Shown here piece after piece: positions 1-9,207 of a stretch of DNA of 64,000 nt. Within the stretch, counting starts at the first letter, position 1. Each line of letters opens with the position of its first letter. The stretch comes from Megalonaias nervosa. Lineage: Eukaryota; Mollusca; Bivalvia; Unionida; Unionidae. The notes under the pieces were generated by a model. It was not told the origin of the DNA. It worked only from the letters and a program-made list of their open reading frames with translations, and did not search any database. The stretch is taken from positions 1 through 64,000 of the forward strand of contig JAECUM010031721.1 in assembly GCA_016617855.1 (NCBI GenBank), in the 5' to 3' direction. The translations under genes and the position numbers were made by a program.

Positions 1-1
1 A

Positions 2-673
2 GCTTGGTTGGGTGAGTCCTTCTCTTATGACAAGAAATGTGATCTCTGGAGCCTGGGAATAATCATGTACATCACGTTGTGCGGTTACCCTCCATTTTAT
101 GGCCACTGTGGAGGTTGTTGTGGATGGAACCATGATGTGATGTGTCAGGACTGCCAGGATTTGCTTTTCAGCAGCATCAAAAACGGTGTTTATGAGTTTC
201 CTGAAAACGAGTGGAGTGTAATCTCAGACAGTGCCAAGGACCTCATTCGTCACTTGCTAGTGCGAGATCCATGCAAGCGGTACTCTGCCAAGCAGGTCTT
301 GAACCATCCCTGGGTATCTTGCCCACCTGATGCTACTCCTCTTGCTACACCAACAATGCTTACTAGGAATAACGGTACCAAGGACTTGGAGTCGTTTGCT
401 GAGACGGCTATTTCAATCAACCGCATGCTGGAGCAGCATCTAATTATTAACGAGCCCACCAGATTTCTTTATAATGAAGATGGGGGAAATGAAAGTGATG
501 AAATCCATTCTGAAGAAATTGTAGTACCACCATTTAAATTGTCCCCACCCGCTTCCAACTTAACAAAACAACGATCACATTTGGAAGTCGGGACCAGTGT
601 TCCTTCAACAGAATTCGATAGTGGCTGTTCACTGCCGAGGTATCAGTCATCCACAGGGAGAATCATTATTTAG
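2..673 (+). CDS. MKNK: MAP kinase-interacting kinase (MNK), C-terminal part
   Basis: The frame is open from the first base, so the gene is cut by the window edge. It covers the second half of a Ser/Thr kinase domain. Visible are the subdomain IX sequence YDKKCDLWSLG, then CGYPPF, the Cys-rich insert CGGCCGWNHD...CQDCQ typical of MNK kinases, the RDPCKRYSAKQVLNHPWV end of the domain, and the conserved tail FAETAISINRML. MNKs are activated by ERK and p38 and phosphorylate eIF4E in the cytoplasm. The ORF ends at TAG 671-673. No intron interrupts the visible 220 codons; vertebrate MNK genes have several here, so this could be an intron-poor host gene or a retrocopy. Family assignment is firm; functional status is unknown. 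Confidence 0.85.
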   Translation, partial: AWLGESFSYDKKCDLWSLGIIMYITLCGYPPFYGHCGGCCGWNHDVMCQDCQDLLFSSIKNGVYEFPENEWSVISDSAKDLIRHLLVRDPCKRYSAKQVLNHPWVSCPPDATPLATPTMLTRNNGTKDLESFAETAISINRMLEQHLIINEPTRFLYNEDGGNESDEIHSEEIVVPPFKLSPPASNLTKQRSHLEVGTSVPSTEFDSGCSLPRYQSSTGRIII

Positions 674-2285
674 TGACGTTTTCATCTTCATCGCCTTACT
701 CTTAAAAAAATAATTACAAGCACGTGACTGGCTGTGTTCTTTAAAATTTGCGATAAAGATCGATGTTCAAATCTTCTGCATATTGGTTTGGAAAAATGTG
801 GAACTTTCCGAGATATCTTTGAAAGAACTGCAACAGGTGCAACTTTTTCAACGCCAGTCGATTTGTTTCTGGTTTGTTTTGAAACCTTACCTTTGATACA
901 TGTTTGGCAAGAGGCATACATAAATATGTATGGAAACATATTGTATATTCACGTTAAAGTTCTATTTCTAGAGTGTTCACACTAATTCGTTCAATAATTT
1001 CTTAAAAATTGCCCTAAAAACCAAATTTATGTTTATATTTTAGTTCTTCAAAGTTTTTACAACTATTTGACAAAACAATCGATGGTATTATAGTAATTCT
1101 TTATCTTCAGCAGGATTTGATCTCATCTAACATCGTTGTCCTTTCTCATTCGATAAGAGTTCATTCGGTCTATTTTCATCCTGTTGTTGAAACTTCTTTT
1201 ACAAGCAATGTTACTTTATTTACAATTTTACTTTTGATTTGTTTCACGTCTTTGCAAATAAATCGAAACTTGAATGTATCTGCAGCATGTGACTGATTGT
1301 GTATTTGGGTGGGAAAAAGAAAATACTGGACAAAATAAACTGCACGTGTCCAAAATTATATTAGTAGATAAAAACACGTCTTGTTCGGCCTCTTAACACA
1401 CTTTGCAAAGTTGTGAATTTCATGTGCGTGTTCCGGCATTGTACGTGTCTTCACAATGTGACAAAAAGCACAAATTAATGCATTGTTTGTTGACTGACGC
1501 ATTTTTCAATTACAATTGTCGGTTTCGAATTAATTGCATAATATCTTAAATCTTAATGGTGCATTCGTTATTTTCTTTACGAAAAATAAATCTGCTAAAA
1601 CGAAAGGAATTTAATCTACAATTGCCCTAAAATTCTTATGAAAAGCAGTCAGGTTTGAGAATCTTTAGATTTATGCAAACATTTTTCTGATTTTCATAAA
1701 TCCAGACGTGTCTTGTTTTGACGAGTACACCATTTTGAGAGTGGGTGGTTGGGAGTATCCAACCTAATGTTTCTTTTATCTCTAATAATGTAGAGAAAAC
1801 AAATTGTCAGAAGTGTAAATGTGCACGTATCGCTTTTTGTTGAATGTTTGCTACAATGTAAATGACTTTTGTTTGCAAAATGATATTCCATTTAAATCCA
1901 GTTCAAAGTAGCTACTGATGTCCAAGTCAAAAATGGTGCTGAATTTTTAATGATAGTTAATACCAATACATTGTTCTAAATATATTAGAAAAGCGAGATT
2001 ATTCAGTGTTTGTGTTAATAATGTAAAATCGAAATGCTCTGATTTTATAATTGTGCTATTATTGATGATTGAGGTTTGGTAGAATGTAAAACAGCAAAGG
2101 AGTCGAAGTTCTCTGATGCTTAGAATGGCATAGAATGTACATGTAAAAAGGAGACATTTGTAATTTATATAAAATGGATATTTGTGTGAATAGTATTTTT
2201 CTGATAAAAAGTCCCATTTCTATGAATTATTGTTTTTCATTGTTGACATTTAAAATTTGTATTAGATGTGGTTTTTTAATTTTCG

Positions 2286-2329
<44 letters not shown>

Positions 2330-3147
2330 ATCTATCTATCTATATTTCTATCTATCTATCTATCTATCAGAAACCCAAACGCCATCTATCTGTCTATCTA
2401 TCTATCTATCTATCTATCAATCTATCTATCTATCTATCTATCTGTCAGAAACCCAAATGCATCAACTCTGTACACCTAAACGAATTTCGATCCCATATTG
2501 CAATTTTACGCTTTAAAATGCCCAATGAATGGAAATTCGGTTGAACCCTGGAAATATATTTAGTTACTTAATTTCAGACACACGCTAGAACAGATTGGTT
2601 ACGTTTAACAGGTGGTCTGTAGTGGTCTGATCCGAAGAATGTCCCCAGGGCACGCGTGCTTATAACAACACTTGACACGCGCGTCCACACAGATTAGTTC
2701 TGACAATAGACTAATCCGAAGTCTTTGTATTATTCAAAATAACCTGCTTTTGAGGCTAATTTCATAAATTAATAACTAAATGTTTATAGGTAAGCCATTT
2801 TGATAAACACCGTGATTATATGCTGATTATCTAATCGTGAATGATGCCGTTCTTTTGTATACATTATCAATAGAATATTGTTTACTTGTTTTTAAAATTA
2901 ACTATCAGGTTTTTATTAATCAAGCACGTAATATCGCTTTCGATGCTTTGCCAACGCAGACCGAAAATTCGGATTCACAAATATGATTTTCAACTGAGAA
3001 AAATCAATACATACATGTATTTAAGTAGCCATAACTATCGTTTATCTTCCCTCAAAACAATGTTTTGAATGCAGTGCAACGGGTCAGATATTGAAAACAC
3101 TTGTAAGTGGCCGCTGTTTTAAGGACATTACAAACTTGCCATTGACA
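674..3147. other. non-coding flank between kinase and element 1
   Basis: Besides a TATC microsatellite I see no gene. The ORFs here are short, have no recognisable motif and lie in AT-rich sequence. The first few hundred bases may be the kinase 3' UTR. Confidence 0.6.
2287..2444. repeat. (TATC)n microsatellite, interrupted
   Basis: Two runs of TATC tetranucleotides are separated by a short unique piece (AGAAACCCAAACGCC). The same unique piece recurs just after the second run (AGAAACCCAAATGC), so the block has been duplicated. Open frames across it encode only Tyr-Leu-Ser-Ile repeats and are artefacts. Confidence 0.95.
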
Positions 3148-3153
3148 TATGTA
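3148..3153. repeat. 6-bp target-site duplication, left copy
   Basis: TATGTA directly precedes the terminal repeat that begins AGTAGTATAG. It is identical to 20747-20752. Six-bp duplications and AG termini are hallmarks of Maverick/Polinton integration. Confidence 0.9.
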
Positions 3154-3315
3154 AGTAGTATAGTGGGGTAGTTTACGAACAATGGAAAAATACATTACTA
3201 ACCCCCCCCCCCTTTGGGTAGTTTACGGACACGATTTATACGGACAAAATATCACCCTGGGTACGTTTACGGACAATAGGAATTTTGTATAGCAACTAGC
3301 ACACCATGGGTCAAT

Positions 3316-3369
3316 ATGACGTCACGGTACTGGACACTTGCAACAATGTAGCAAGTACCGTGAGGTCAT
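3316..3369. promoter_or_regulatory. hairpin with CRE-like site in left TIR
   Basis: The arms are ATGACGTCACGGTAC (3316-3330) and GTACCGTGAGGTCAT (3355-3369), complementary except for one base. The left arm contains the palindromic CRE/ATF octamer TGACGTCA; the right arm has lost it by one change. The right TIR has the perfect version. Confidence 0.7.
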
Positions 3370-3486
3370 GCCACCTGGTTCATTTCTATACAAAGTGTGA
3401 TGCAATCGCGTTCGTGTCAATGGATAGTATAATGTTTTAAAATTTTTTTAGGCAAGAAAGAATAAATCTTTTCGAGGCAGTGGAGT

Positions 3487-3502
3487 GGCCCTGAAAAGGG
3501 CC
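3487..3502 (-). terminator. histone-type mRNA 3' stem-loop, left end
   Basis: Read on the minus strand it is GGCCCTTTTCAGGGCC followed by ACTCC. This is a perfect 6-bp stem with a 4-nt loop, identical to the canonical 16-nt replication-dependent histone stem-loop. A purine element CGAAAAGA lies 14 nt further on (complement of 3467-3474), where U7 snRNA pairs in histone pre-mRNAs. The stop codon of family gene A is 15 nt upstream. Confidence 0.75.
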
Positions 3503-3516
3503 TTTGGTTTTTGCTT

Positions 3517-4079
3517 CTATTGTCTCCAGTTCTTCCACCAGCTTCTTAATTTTCCAATGATTCCTTTCTTCGTCTTTTTCTTTTCTTCGTCTGGAATCCA
3601 GTCTGGATGTCCCATGTCTCTAAATTTTTTCTGTATTTTCATCCAGTTTATGTTCAGTGTTTCAAGGTCCTCTTTCTTTTTTGGTTTCCTTCTCCTTTCT
3701 CTCTTTTGTCCAGGTGTCTTTGATTTTCTCTACCTCTTCTTTCATTACTTTTTTCAACTTGTCTTCTGCTTTTATTAATTGTTGTAAACCCCACTGGACA
3801 AAAGACCACTCTGACCAATTAAATGTATCTTGCAAGAATCTCCTCACTTGGATGACAAGATCAAGGGCTTCCTTCAATGTCCCCACTCTTACATACTTAG
3901 GCTTGATGAATCCTCTTATTTTTTTCCACCTCCTCTTCTATCATTCCTGCCACCTGATCCCTGGCTACTTTCAGGCTAGTGACTTGACTGGATAGCTCCA
4001 TTCTTTTTCAATCCTTTCCACCACGTAGGCTGCATCCATCATCCAAAAATATGTGTCTTAATTCATTGAACAAATTCAT
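3517..4079 (-). pseudogene. terminal family gene A, coiled-coil protein, broken
   Basis: I do not recognise this product. Several minus-strand reading segments in different frames line up between an ATG at 4077-4079 and a TAG at 3517-3519. One reads MGTLKEALDLVIQVRRF and continues as a Lys/Glu-rich helix (3662-3886); another ends KLRSWWKNWRQ at the stop. At least two frameshifts separate them. Its TATA box, leader and 3' stem-loop match those of genes B and C, so it is one of three tandem paralogues. Content suggests an alpha-helical, charged protein; function unknown. Confidence 0.5.
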
Positions 4080-4137
4080 TTTTTCATGAAGGTGTTGACT
4101 AGTCAACGCGGGTAGCCAGACTGACGAGCGTTCCGCG

Positions 4138-4164
4138 TTATATACGTCAAGCACGGACGTGAAC
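4138..4164 (-). promoter_or_regulatory. gene A promoter: TATA box plus CGGACG motif
   Basis: On the minus strand the order is GTTCACGTCCGTGC, then TATATAAC, then a leader with GTCAGTCTGGCTACCC, then the ATG. The same order occurs ahead of genes B and C. Confidence 0.6.
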
Positions 4165-4194
4165 GAAAACATCCCTTACACTCACTTCACAAAT

Positions 4195-4653
4195 TATATA
4201 CTATCCACACCAACTAACGAGAATGCATAAAACATACCATATTTACTATCCTCACCAACGAATGAGAAAGCATAAAACACACCATATATCTATCCACACC
4301 AACGGACGAGAATGCATTAAACATACCATATTTACTATCCACATCAACGAATGAGAAAGCATAAAACACACCTATTTACTATCCACAACAACGGACGCGA
4401 ATGCATAAAACACGCACATTATACTATCCACACCAACGGACGCGAATGCATAAAACACCAACGAACGCGAATGCATAAAACATACACACTATACTATTCA
4501 CACCAACGGACTCGAATGCATAAAACACACCATACCTGCTATCCACACCAACGGACGCGAATGCATAAAACATACACACTATACTATCCACACCAACGGA
4601 CGAAAATGCATAAAACACAAACACATGCACTATCAACACCAACGAATGCGAAT

Positions 4654-4655
<2 letters not shown>
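4195..4655. repeat. minisatellite derived from subterminal TIR sequence
   Basis: About ten imperfect units of roughly 45 bp share ACTATCCACACCAACGGACG and GAATGCATAAAACA. The same unit occurs once in the right subterminal region (about 20466-20515) and, diverged, in the left TIR. Open frames across it on either strand are periodic artefacts. Confidence 0.85.

Positions 4656-4657
<2 letters not shown>

Positions 4658-4704
<47 letters not shown>
4658..4704. repeat. (CA)n microsatellite
   Basis: Pure CA run joined to the end of the minisatellite. Confidence 0.95.
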
Positions 4705-4705
<1 letters not shown>

Positions 4706-4794
4706 CAGTAAGGGAGTGAGTGTTTATAGTCACACTACTCTACGTTCACACAAATTGGCAACTTGAATAGTCTCTCTTTTCTAGAGATTTGGTT

Positions 4795-4810
4795 AGCACT
4801 GAGAAGGGCT
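4795..4810 (-). terminator. histone-type 3' stem-loop of gene B
   Basis: On the minus strand it reads AGCCCTTCTCAGTGCT, a 16-nt stem-loop with one stem mismatch, followed by AACCA. A purine element AAAAGAGAGA follows at the complement of 4771-4780. The stop codon of gene B is 8 nt upstream. Confidence 0.55.
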
Positions 4811-4818
4811 GTTTTTTT

Positions 4819-5387
4819 TTAAAACTTCAGATACACCTGACTAATGGTGACATCTCCCTGGGCGAGCACCACACACGCAACGTCGGCTCCAGTCCTGCTC
4901 CCAATTGATGTTTGTTTTTGGGAGCACAGAGGGAAGTTGACCTGCTTCAGATCCCCAATCTTCAGTTTCTGGGATTCTGAAGACTGCCCTCTATCTTCTG
5001 TTTTGTAGCCGGGGATGATGTTGCTGCGGCTCCCATTCTTGCAGCTGTCTCTCTAATTCCTCCAAAGCCTCCACCTCCCAGTTTTCCATCTGAGGGGTAG
5101 CGACTCTTGGTACTGGTGGTTGTGGTTGTGGCTGTGGCTGTCGTTGTGGTAGTACTGCTTGTGGAGGTGTCCTCACCTCAGGTTTCACCTCACACAGAGG
5201 TCTCATGATGAGGTGAGGCAGGATCCCTTTTTTAGTTTCCTTCTGCTCTTCTTTCTACTTTTTTTTCCTCCTCTTCCTCAACTCTGGCTCTTTCTGCAAC
5301 GGCCTTCATGGCTAGCTCATCCAAAATGCGCCTGGCATATTCCAGGTGCATTTGAAGTTCAAGCAATTTAGCAGTTCTATTGCTCAT
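4819..5387 (-). pseudogene. terminal family gene B, coiled-coil protein, broken
   Basis: It begins with ATG at 5385-5387 (MSNRTAKLLELQMHLEYARR) and runs into a Glu/Lys-rich helix. It then shifts frame into a Pro/Gln-rich section (MRPLCEVKPEVRTPP, 4991-5206) and shifts again to a coding-like tail ending VTISQVYLKF at TAA 4819-4821. The N-terminus resembles gene C (MPSRLAKLNEAYVNL), supporting tandem duplication. The protein is unrecognised. The stop falls just before a histone-like stem-loop. Confidence 0.5.
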
Positions 5388-5440
5388 TTTGTTACTGTTG
5401 TCTCGTTGACGATGGATAGCCAGACTGACGATCGCGTCGA

Positions 5441-5467
5441 TTTATATACTTAACGCACGGACGTGAA
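5441..5467 (-). promoter_or_regulatory. gene B promoter: TATA box plus CGGACG motif
   Basis: The minus strand carries TTCACGTCCGTGCG, then AGTATATAAA, then the leader GTCAGTCTGGCTATCC. It parallels genes A and C closely. Confidence 0.6.
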
Positions 5468-5615
5468 AGTAAACATCCCATAACACCAAAACTTACCATC
5501 ACATCAAACGCGCGGACCTAAAAGAAGCACGTTGACTTTTTTTACTTACAGACACAGACATGCACGATTTGACAAGACAGAGAAAGTAAGTGCTTATAGA
5601 CACACTTCTTTTTTT

Positions 5616-5660
5616 AAACACACACACACACACACGCACACACACACACACACACACACA
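5616..5660. repeat. (CA)n microsatellite
   Basis: CA run with one interruption between genes B and C, at the position equivalent to the CA run downstream of gene A. Confidence 0.9.
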
Positions 5661-5708
5661 TTTGTTTTGGCAATTTGAATTAGTATGTCTTTTCTAGAGT
5701 ATTGGGGT

Positions 5709-5724
5709 AGCCCTGAAAAGGGAT
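5709..5724 (-). terminator. histone-type 3' stem-loop of gene C
   Basis: The minus strand reads ATCCCTTTTCAGGGCT followed by ACCCCA. The core stem and TTTC loop match the histone type with one mismatch, and ACCC is the usual histone flank. AAAAGACA follows at the complement of 5686-5693. Confidence 0.6.
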
Positions 5725-5758
5725 GTTTTTTGTTGACGGGAGTGATGTCAATCTTTTT

Positions 5759-6136
5759 TTACTGTCTAAGATTGCGTTCTCGTCTGGCAGCAGGCTTTCC
5801 TATACGATACGGTCTGCTTCTGCGGAAAGAGAAGGAGAAATCTTTGGTGTCCACACGGCAGTCGACAAAACCTCTGTCTGGTTCTTGCTGCTGCTGCTGC
5901 TGTTGCTGTTGTTGTTGTTGTTGCTGTTCTCTCTGCTTCTGAAGTCTGTACTTCTCTGTCCATTCTTCTTGTTCTTTCTTGATTTCCTCTCTGAAGACCT
6001 CTTCTATCAGGTCTTGGGCTATGGCTAACATCCTCACATTCTCTATCTCTTCAGGCTTAGGTATCAGGTTTAGTCTGACACGATGTAAATTGACGTAAGC
6101 TTCGTTCAGCTTGGCTAGTCTGGAAGGCATCTTCAT
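5759..6136 (-). CDS. terminal family gene C, coiled-coil protein with polyQ
   Basis: The frame is open for about 125 codons from MKMPSRLAKLNEAYVNLHRV to RRERNLRQ. The middle is a charged helix (EEVFREEIKKEQEEWTEKYR) followed by a run of about sixteen Gln and a basic C-terminus. The start at 6134-6136 or 6128-6130 is preferred because it follows a TATA box and a leader shared with genes A and B; the frame stays open upstream of it but in promoter sequence. This is the best preserved of the three paralogues. Function unknown; an abundant DNA- or virion-associated protein is possible but is only inference. Confidence 0.55.
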   Translation of the reverse strand: MKMPSRLAKLNEAYVNLHRVRLNLIPKPEEIENVRMLAIAQDLIEEVFREEIKKEQEEWTEKYRLQKQREQQQQQQQQQQQQQQEPDRGFVDCRVDTKDFSFSFRRSRPYRIGKPAARRERNLRQ

Positions 6137-6182
6137 AGGTTGACGAGTCAACAGTGGATGACCAGATTGGAGACCAACTCGC

Positions 6183-6210
6183 TTTATATGGTTCAAACGC
6201 GGACGCGATA
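6183..6210 (-). promoter_or_regulatory. gene C promoter: TATA box plus CGGACG-like motif
   Basis: On the minus strand ATCGCGTCCGCG precedes CATATAAAGC, followed by a leader resembling those of genes A and B. Confidence 0.55.
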
Positions 6211-6357
6211 GAATAACATCCCTACTCGGTTTTAGTGTCGGAACGTTATGATAGCGAATGTCATAGTGAGGGATAGAGAGAAAGTCAAAGAGCATATATT
6301 CACAGTGCTTTTTAAAACAAACAACAGACACTTTTTTTTCTTCAAAACACAACATTT

Positions 6358-6363
6358 TTTATT
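6358..6363 (-). terminator. AATAAA poly(A) signal for protease gene
   Basis: The minus strand reads AATAAA about 46 nt past the protease stop. This gene therefore appears to use ordinary polyadenylation, unlike the terminal genes with histone-like ends. Confidence 0.5.
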
Positions 6364-6408
6364 CAACCAACAACTAACCACTAACAAGTAACAATAACAT
6401 CAAACAAA

Positions 6409-6965
6409 TTATTTTTGACAAGGTTGACAACGTTGTGAAATCATGTGAGATTTCCACTGATGGAAGTCATGAGGCCATTGATGTACATTACGTTTCCTAG
6501 CTAAAGACAAAAGATAGCCATAATGGTCACAAAAGCATCGATCTACTTTCTCATCGTTTCTAGAAGAGTGAAGATCAAAATAAGTCCCTAAATGTTCTAA
6601 AGGATATCCAAGACTGTGTTGATGAAGAAAATACACACAATATTGTCCATACACCATGGAATCTGTGCCTTGTAATTTCACATTATTGAATCGTGTCGTC
6701 TGGGCATTTCTTCTCATAAAGTCAATGATGTCGTCTTCCAAAGGGGTAATCCATACGAATCAAAATATTCCACACAATCCTCTTGAGGGAAGTAGACGGC
6801 AACCCAGTGAGTTCCTGGGAGATGACTGTCGTCAGTGTTGATGACATAAACTTGATGGTCTTGAGGTTTGCGATGAGGTAGTTTATCTTTAGCGCACACG
6901 ACAGGATTCCAAGAAGCAGTATACGAACTGTTGTTCAAAAGGTAATAAAGTTCCCAGGTATCCAT
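6409..6965 (-). pseudogene. adenain-type cysteine protease, broken
   Basis: Adenain-like proteases process virion proteins during maturation. The N-terminal segment (6714-6965) has the His motif GTHWVAVYF and the acidic motif EYFDSYG. A frameshift near 6740 leads to the second segment (6409-6741), which should hold the nucleophile in a CG pair followed by QYC. Here that place reads DSMVYGQYCVYFL, so the expected catalytic Cys is Tyr; a single G-to-A change would explain it. Gene order next to the hexon is typical of Mavericks. Both the frameshift and the missing nucleophile indicate an inactive copy. Confidence 0.8.
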
Positions 6966-6993
6966 TTTTGTTGTTTTCTTGTTTTGTTTTTTT

Positions 6994-7509
6994 TCACAGG
7001 TAATGATAAGTCATCAATTCAATTCTGACTTTTTCTTTGAAACGCTCTGTCAAGTAGCCGTTTCTTCGCCTTGTATCCCAACTCTGGGCTAAGAGAGATT
7101 CGATGCGATAGATCTCTAGAGTAGTCAATTGAGAGCAGGAATGATCACGCAAGCATTTAAACCACTCATGCAACACTGCTTCTTCTGAGATGAGACTCCA
7201 AGCTTCGTCCAGATACTCGTCCAATTTTTCTTCTTGACTCATTACCAGACATTTATCGTGTTGAATTTGACTGGGATGATCGTTTTGACATCCATAACAA
7301 TCTCTCTTGGTCAATTCCGTAATTTTATCCGCCAGTTGTTTCGCAAAACACGACACTAAATGTTGTTCTTGTTCTGGCCATCTGGACTTGACCACTACCT
7401 CGTCCTCTTTGTCTTGGACTTGTTGTTCTGTTTTCACGCTATTCTCCCATTCCATTTCCAAAGATTCTCTACCGTTCAATGAGGGATAGGAGTCTTCCAT
7501 TGTTTCCAA
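6994..7509 (-). CDS. conserved Maverick protein, 171 aa
   Basis: This intact ORF follows the hexon gene and overlaps its 3' end by about 30 nt. It carries DCYGCQNDHPSQIQHDKCLV, a Cys/His cluster that I recognise as recurring in proteins encoded beside hexon in Mavericks. The rest is acidic and helical. No biochemical function is known to me. Start is METMED at 7509, or the second Met at 7500. It is one of the few uninterrupted genes of this element. Confidence 0.65.
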   Translation of the reverse strand: METMEDSYPSLNGRESLEMEWENSVKTEQQVQDKEDEVVVKSRWPEQEQHLVSCFAKQLADKITELTKRDCYGCQNDHPSQIQHDKCLVMSQEEKLDEYLDEAWSLISEEAVLHEWFKCLRDHSCSQLTTLEIYRIESLLAQSWDTRRRNGYLTERFKEKVRIELMTYHYL

Positions 7510-8744
7510 TAGTCTAGAATGACTTCTTTCAAACTGTTGATTTCTATGGTATTATCGAATTCGGCATACAAGATGACGTTGACCGTCTCGGTGAGAGCTT
7601 CTGCAAACTGAACTTCCACACGCAGTTGACCGGATTTTATAGGGTGGAAATGTCCCTCATCGCTGCCTTGATCTGGAGTGAAATCATAGGCCCACAAAGT
7701 GTAACCTCCTACATAATCTTCGTACGAAATAACGTGACTGGTGTTGGTTCCTAGTTTCCCCGTAGCTTCGTACAGGGGCAAGTACGATCTCAAGTATTTT
7801 TTCTGGGAAAAGTTAGGTTCGAAGGGTCTGGTACACAAGGTCTTGCCATCGCGACTGACTTCGATCTTGGACACTTTGTAGTACTTAAACTGGAAAGGAT
7901 TTTGATCGTGGGCTCCGTTGAGGGCTGCACTGCTGACGATACCAACGATTAAACGTTTGGGTAACTGTCCTTGGAACATATGATCTTCGATCTTGGATCG
8001 GAGTCCAGCAGCAATGGTGAACGTTTTCACTTCTACGCGTCGTATCGGATACTTGGCGGTCGATCTGCTCAATGTGTGACTGATATCGTTCCCGCTTTAG
8101 GTAACACTTCTACGCGGCGCACATAAAGTCTGGCTTCTTGGATGATGGTTTTGTACTCGTTGGCATGAGCCATCAAATGGAAAGCGACACTGCTGCGATT
8201 GAGTCTCAGGCGAATATCCACTCCGTTCAGCAAATACTTTTCTTGCAACCACATGTCCAAATGCAAACGATCCATCAGTTCTAAATTACGATCTTGCAGG
8301 ATTTGCGGTGTCAGGTTTCCAAACTACGCAAGCATCCAGATGAGTGTTCTTGGCCTCTTTTCCGTACGTCAAGAGATTTTCCAGGTACGCTCGGTAAGGG
8401 TAAGTATCCATGCTACTGCTGACCAGTTTGTTATTCAAGTACAAATCCACTTCGCTGAACAAGGAATGCATGAAATTGTTGACGGGAGCTACTCTAGCAT
8501 CGTCTCCCGGATTGGTGTTGTCTGTTTTGATCATTTTGAGTTTCAGATACAAGTAACTGCTATTCAGGTCGATGTAATCTTCGGGTTGTCCTTTGATTTC
8601 AAACTCGATGGGAGCTGAATCCGTCGAAGAGGAGACGGGATGAAATTCGACCCATTGGGGTTCTTGCATTGTCATCATGGTGGGTGGCATGGCAAACAGA
8701 TCCAGGTCCGACTTGGAACAAGCGCAAGACTCTCGGTGCATCAT
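7476..8744 (-). pseudogene. hexon-like major capsid protein, broken
   Basis: Double jelly-roll major capsid protein of the Maverick/adenovirus type. Three consecutive segments cover the family: 8286-8744 (PIEFEIKGQPEDYIDLNSSY, then SLFSEVDLYLNNKLVSSS and YPYRAYLENLLTYG), 8069-8275 (LHLDMWLQEKYLLNGVDIRL), and 7476-8072 (AKYPIRRVEVKTFTIAAG, GQLPKRLIVGIV, NPFQFKYYK, GYTLWAYDFTPD, VNVILYAEFDN). Frames change near 8285 and 8070. The start is taken at MMHRESCACSK (8744), since the longer frame begins only at a TTG. Identification is firm; the copy cannot make a full-length protein. Confidence 0.9.
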
Positions 8745-8754
8745 TTTCTCTGAT

Positions 8755-9194
8755 TTAATAATCAAAATCGTCTAACTCTCGGACAGTTTTTCTTTTCTTA
8801 GTCTTTCTAGCTCTGGGGGTGTGAAGTCCTCTGAAGGGGTGTTTTCGTCGTCTTTTTCTGCCTTGTCCTTGCTGTGGCGTCAGGGAAGCAGGAATGTCTG
8901 ACTCGGCATCGCTCAGGGCATATATAGGAGTTTCTCGCCCACCCAAAATGTCTTTACCCGTTTGAAGCAAGATATTTTTGCCTGCTCTCAAGAAAGCTTC
9001 TTTGGGGTTTTGTTTGTCAATGATGACATTTTGGAGAAATTCTTTGCCGTGTGTCAACGCGGCATCTTTCAAGGCGTGCAATCCCGTGTCACCATCGCTT
9101 TCAAAACGGGAGTCACCGAACGAAAGGCTGATTTGAGCATATCTCCTAAACCATGTTCTCGTTGTCGAGCAACTCCTCGGTACACAGAATACAT
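8755..9194 (-). pseudogene. minor virion protein, pVI-like, frameshifted
   Basis: It starts MYSVYRGVARQREHGLGDML, a signature N-terminus of a Maverick virion protein with a glycine-containing amphipathic segment. It continues as FRSVTPVLKAVMVTRD until a frameshift near 9071, then LKDAALTHGKEFLQNVIID to a basic tail rich in KRRRK, ending ELDDFDY. Adenovirus pVI-like membrane-lytic or cement function is inferred from position and composition only. It lies between the penton-like and hexon genes. Confidence 0.6.
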
Positions 9195-9207
9195 GACTGA
9201 CAAAAGG

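Larger units (their letters stand above)
3154..3502 (+). repeat. element 1 left terminal inverted repeat
   Basis: It matches the reverse complement of 20270-20746 from the tip to the histone-like stem-loop. It holds three spaced copies of GGGTA(C)GTTTACGGAC (3164-3179 with one change, 3215-3230, 3258-3274), a hairpin at 3316-3369 and a C11-12 run. The right copy has about 115 bp extra between the hairpin region and the stem-loop. Confidence 0.93.

Noticed and set aside
2174..2544. Open frames of repeated Tyr-Leu-Ser-Ile
   Set aside because: They are translations of the TATC microsatellite.
3487..3502. Reading the stem-loop as a bacterial-type rho-independent terminator
   Set aside because: The sequence is animal nuclear DNA, and the loop, flanks and downstream purine box fit the histone signal, not a stem plus U-tract.
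4195..4655. CRISPR array
   Set aside because: Units are contiguous imperfect tandem copies without unique spacers, in a eukaryotic context.
4351..4719. Open frames with repeated RTRMHKT on one strand and Val-Cys-Val on the other
   Set aside because: Produced by the 45-bp minisatellite and CA run; no start context or homologue.
8199..8618. 139-codon plus-strand ORF
   Set aside because: Antisense shadow of the hexon-like gene.
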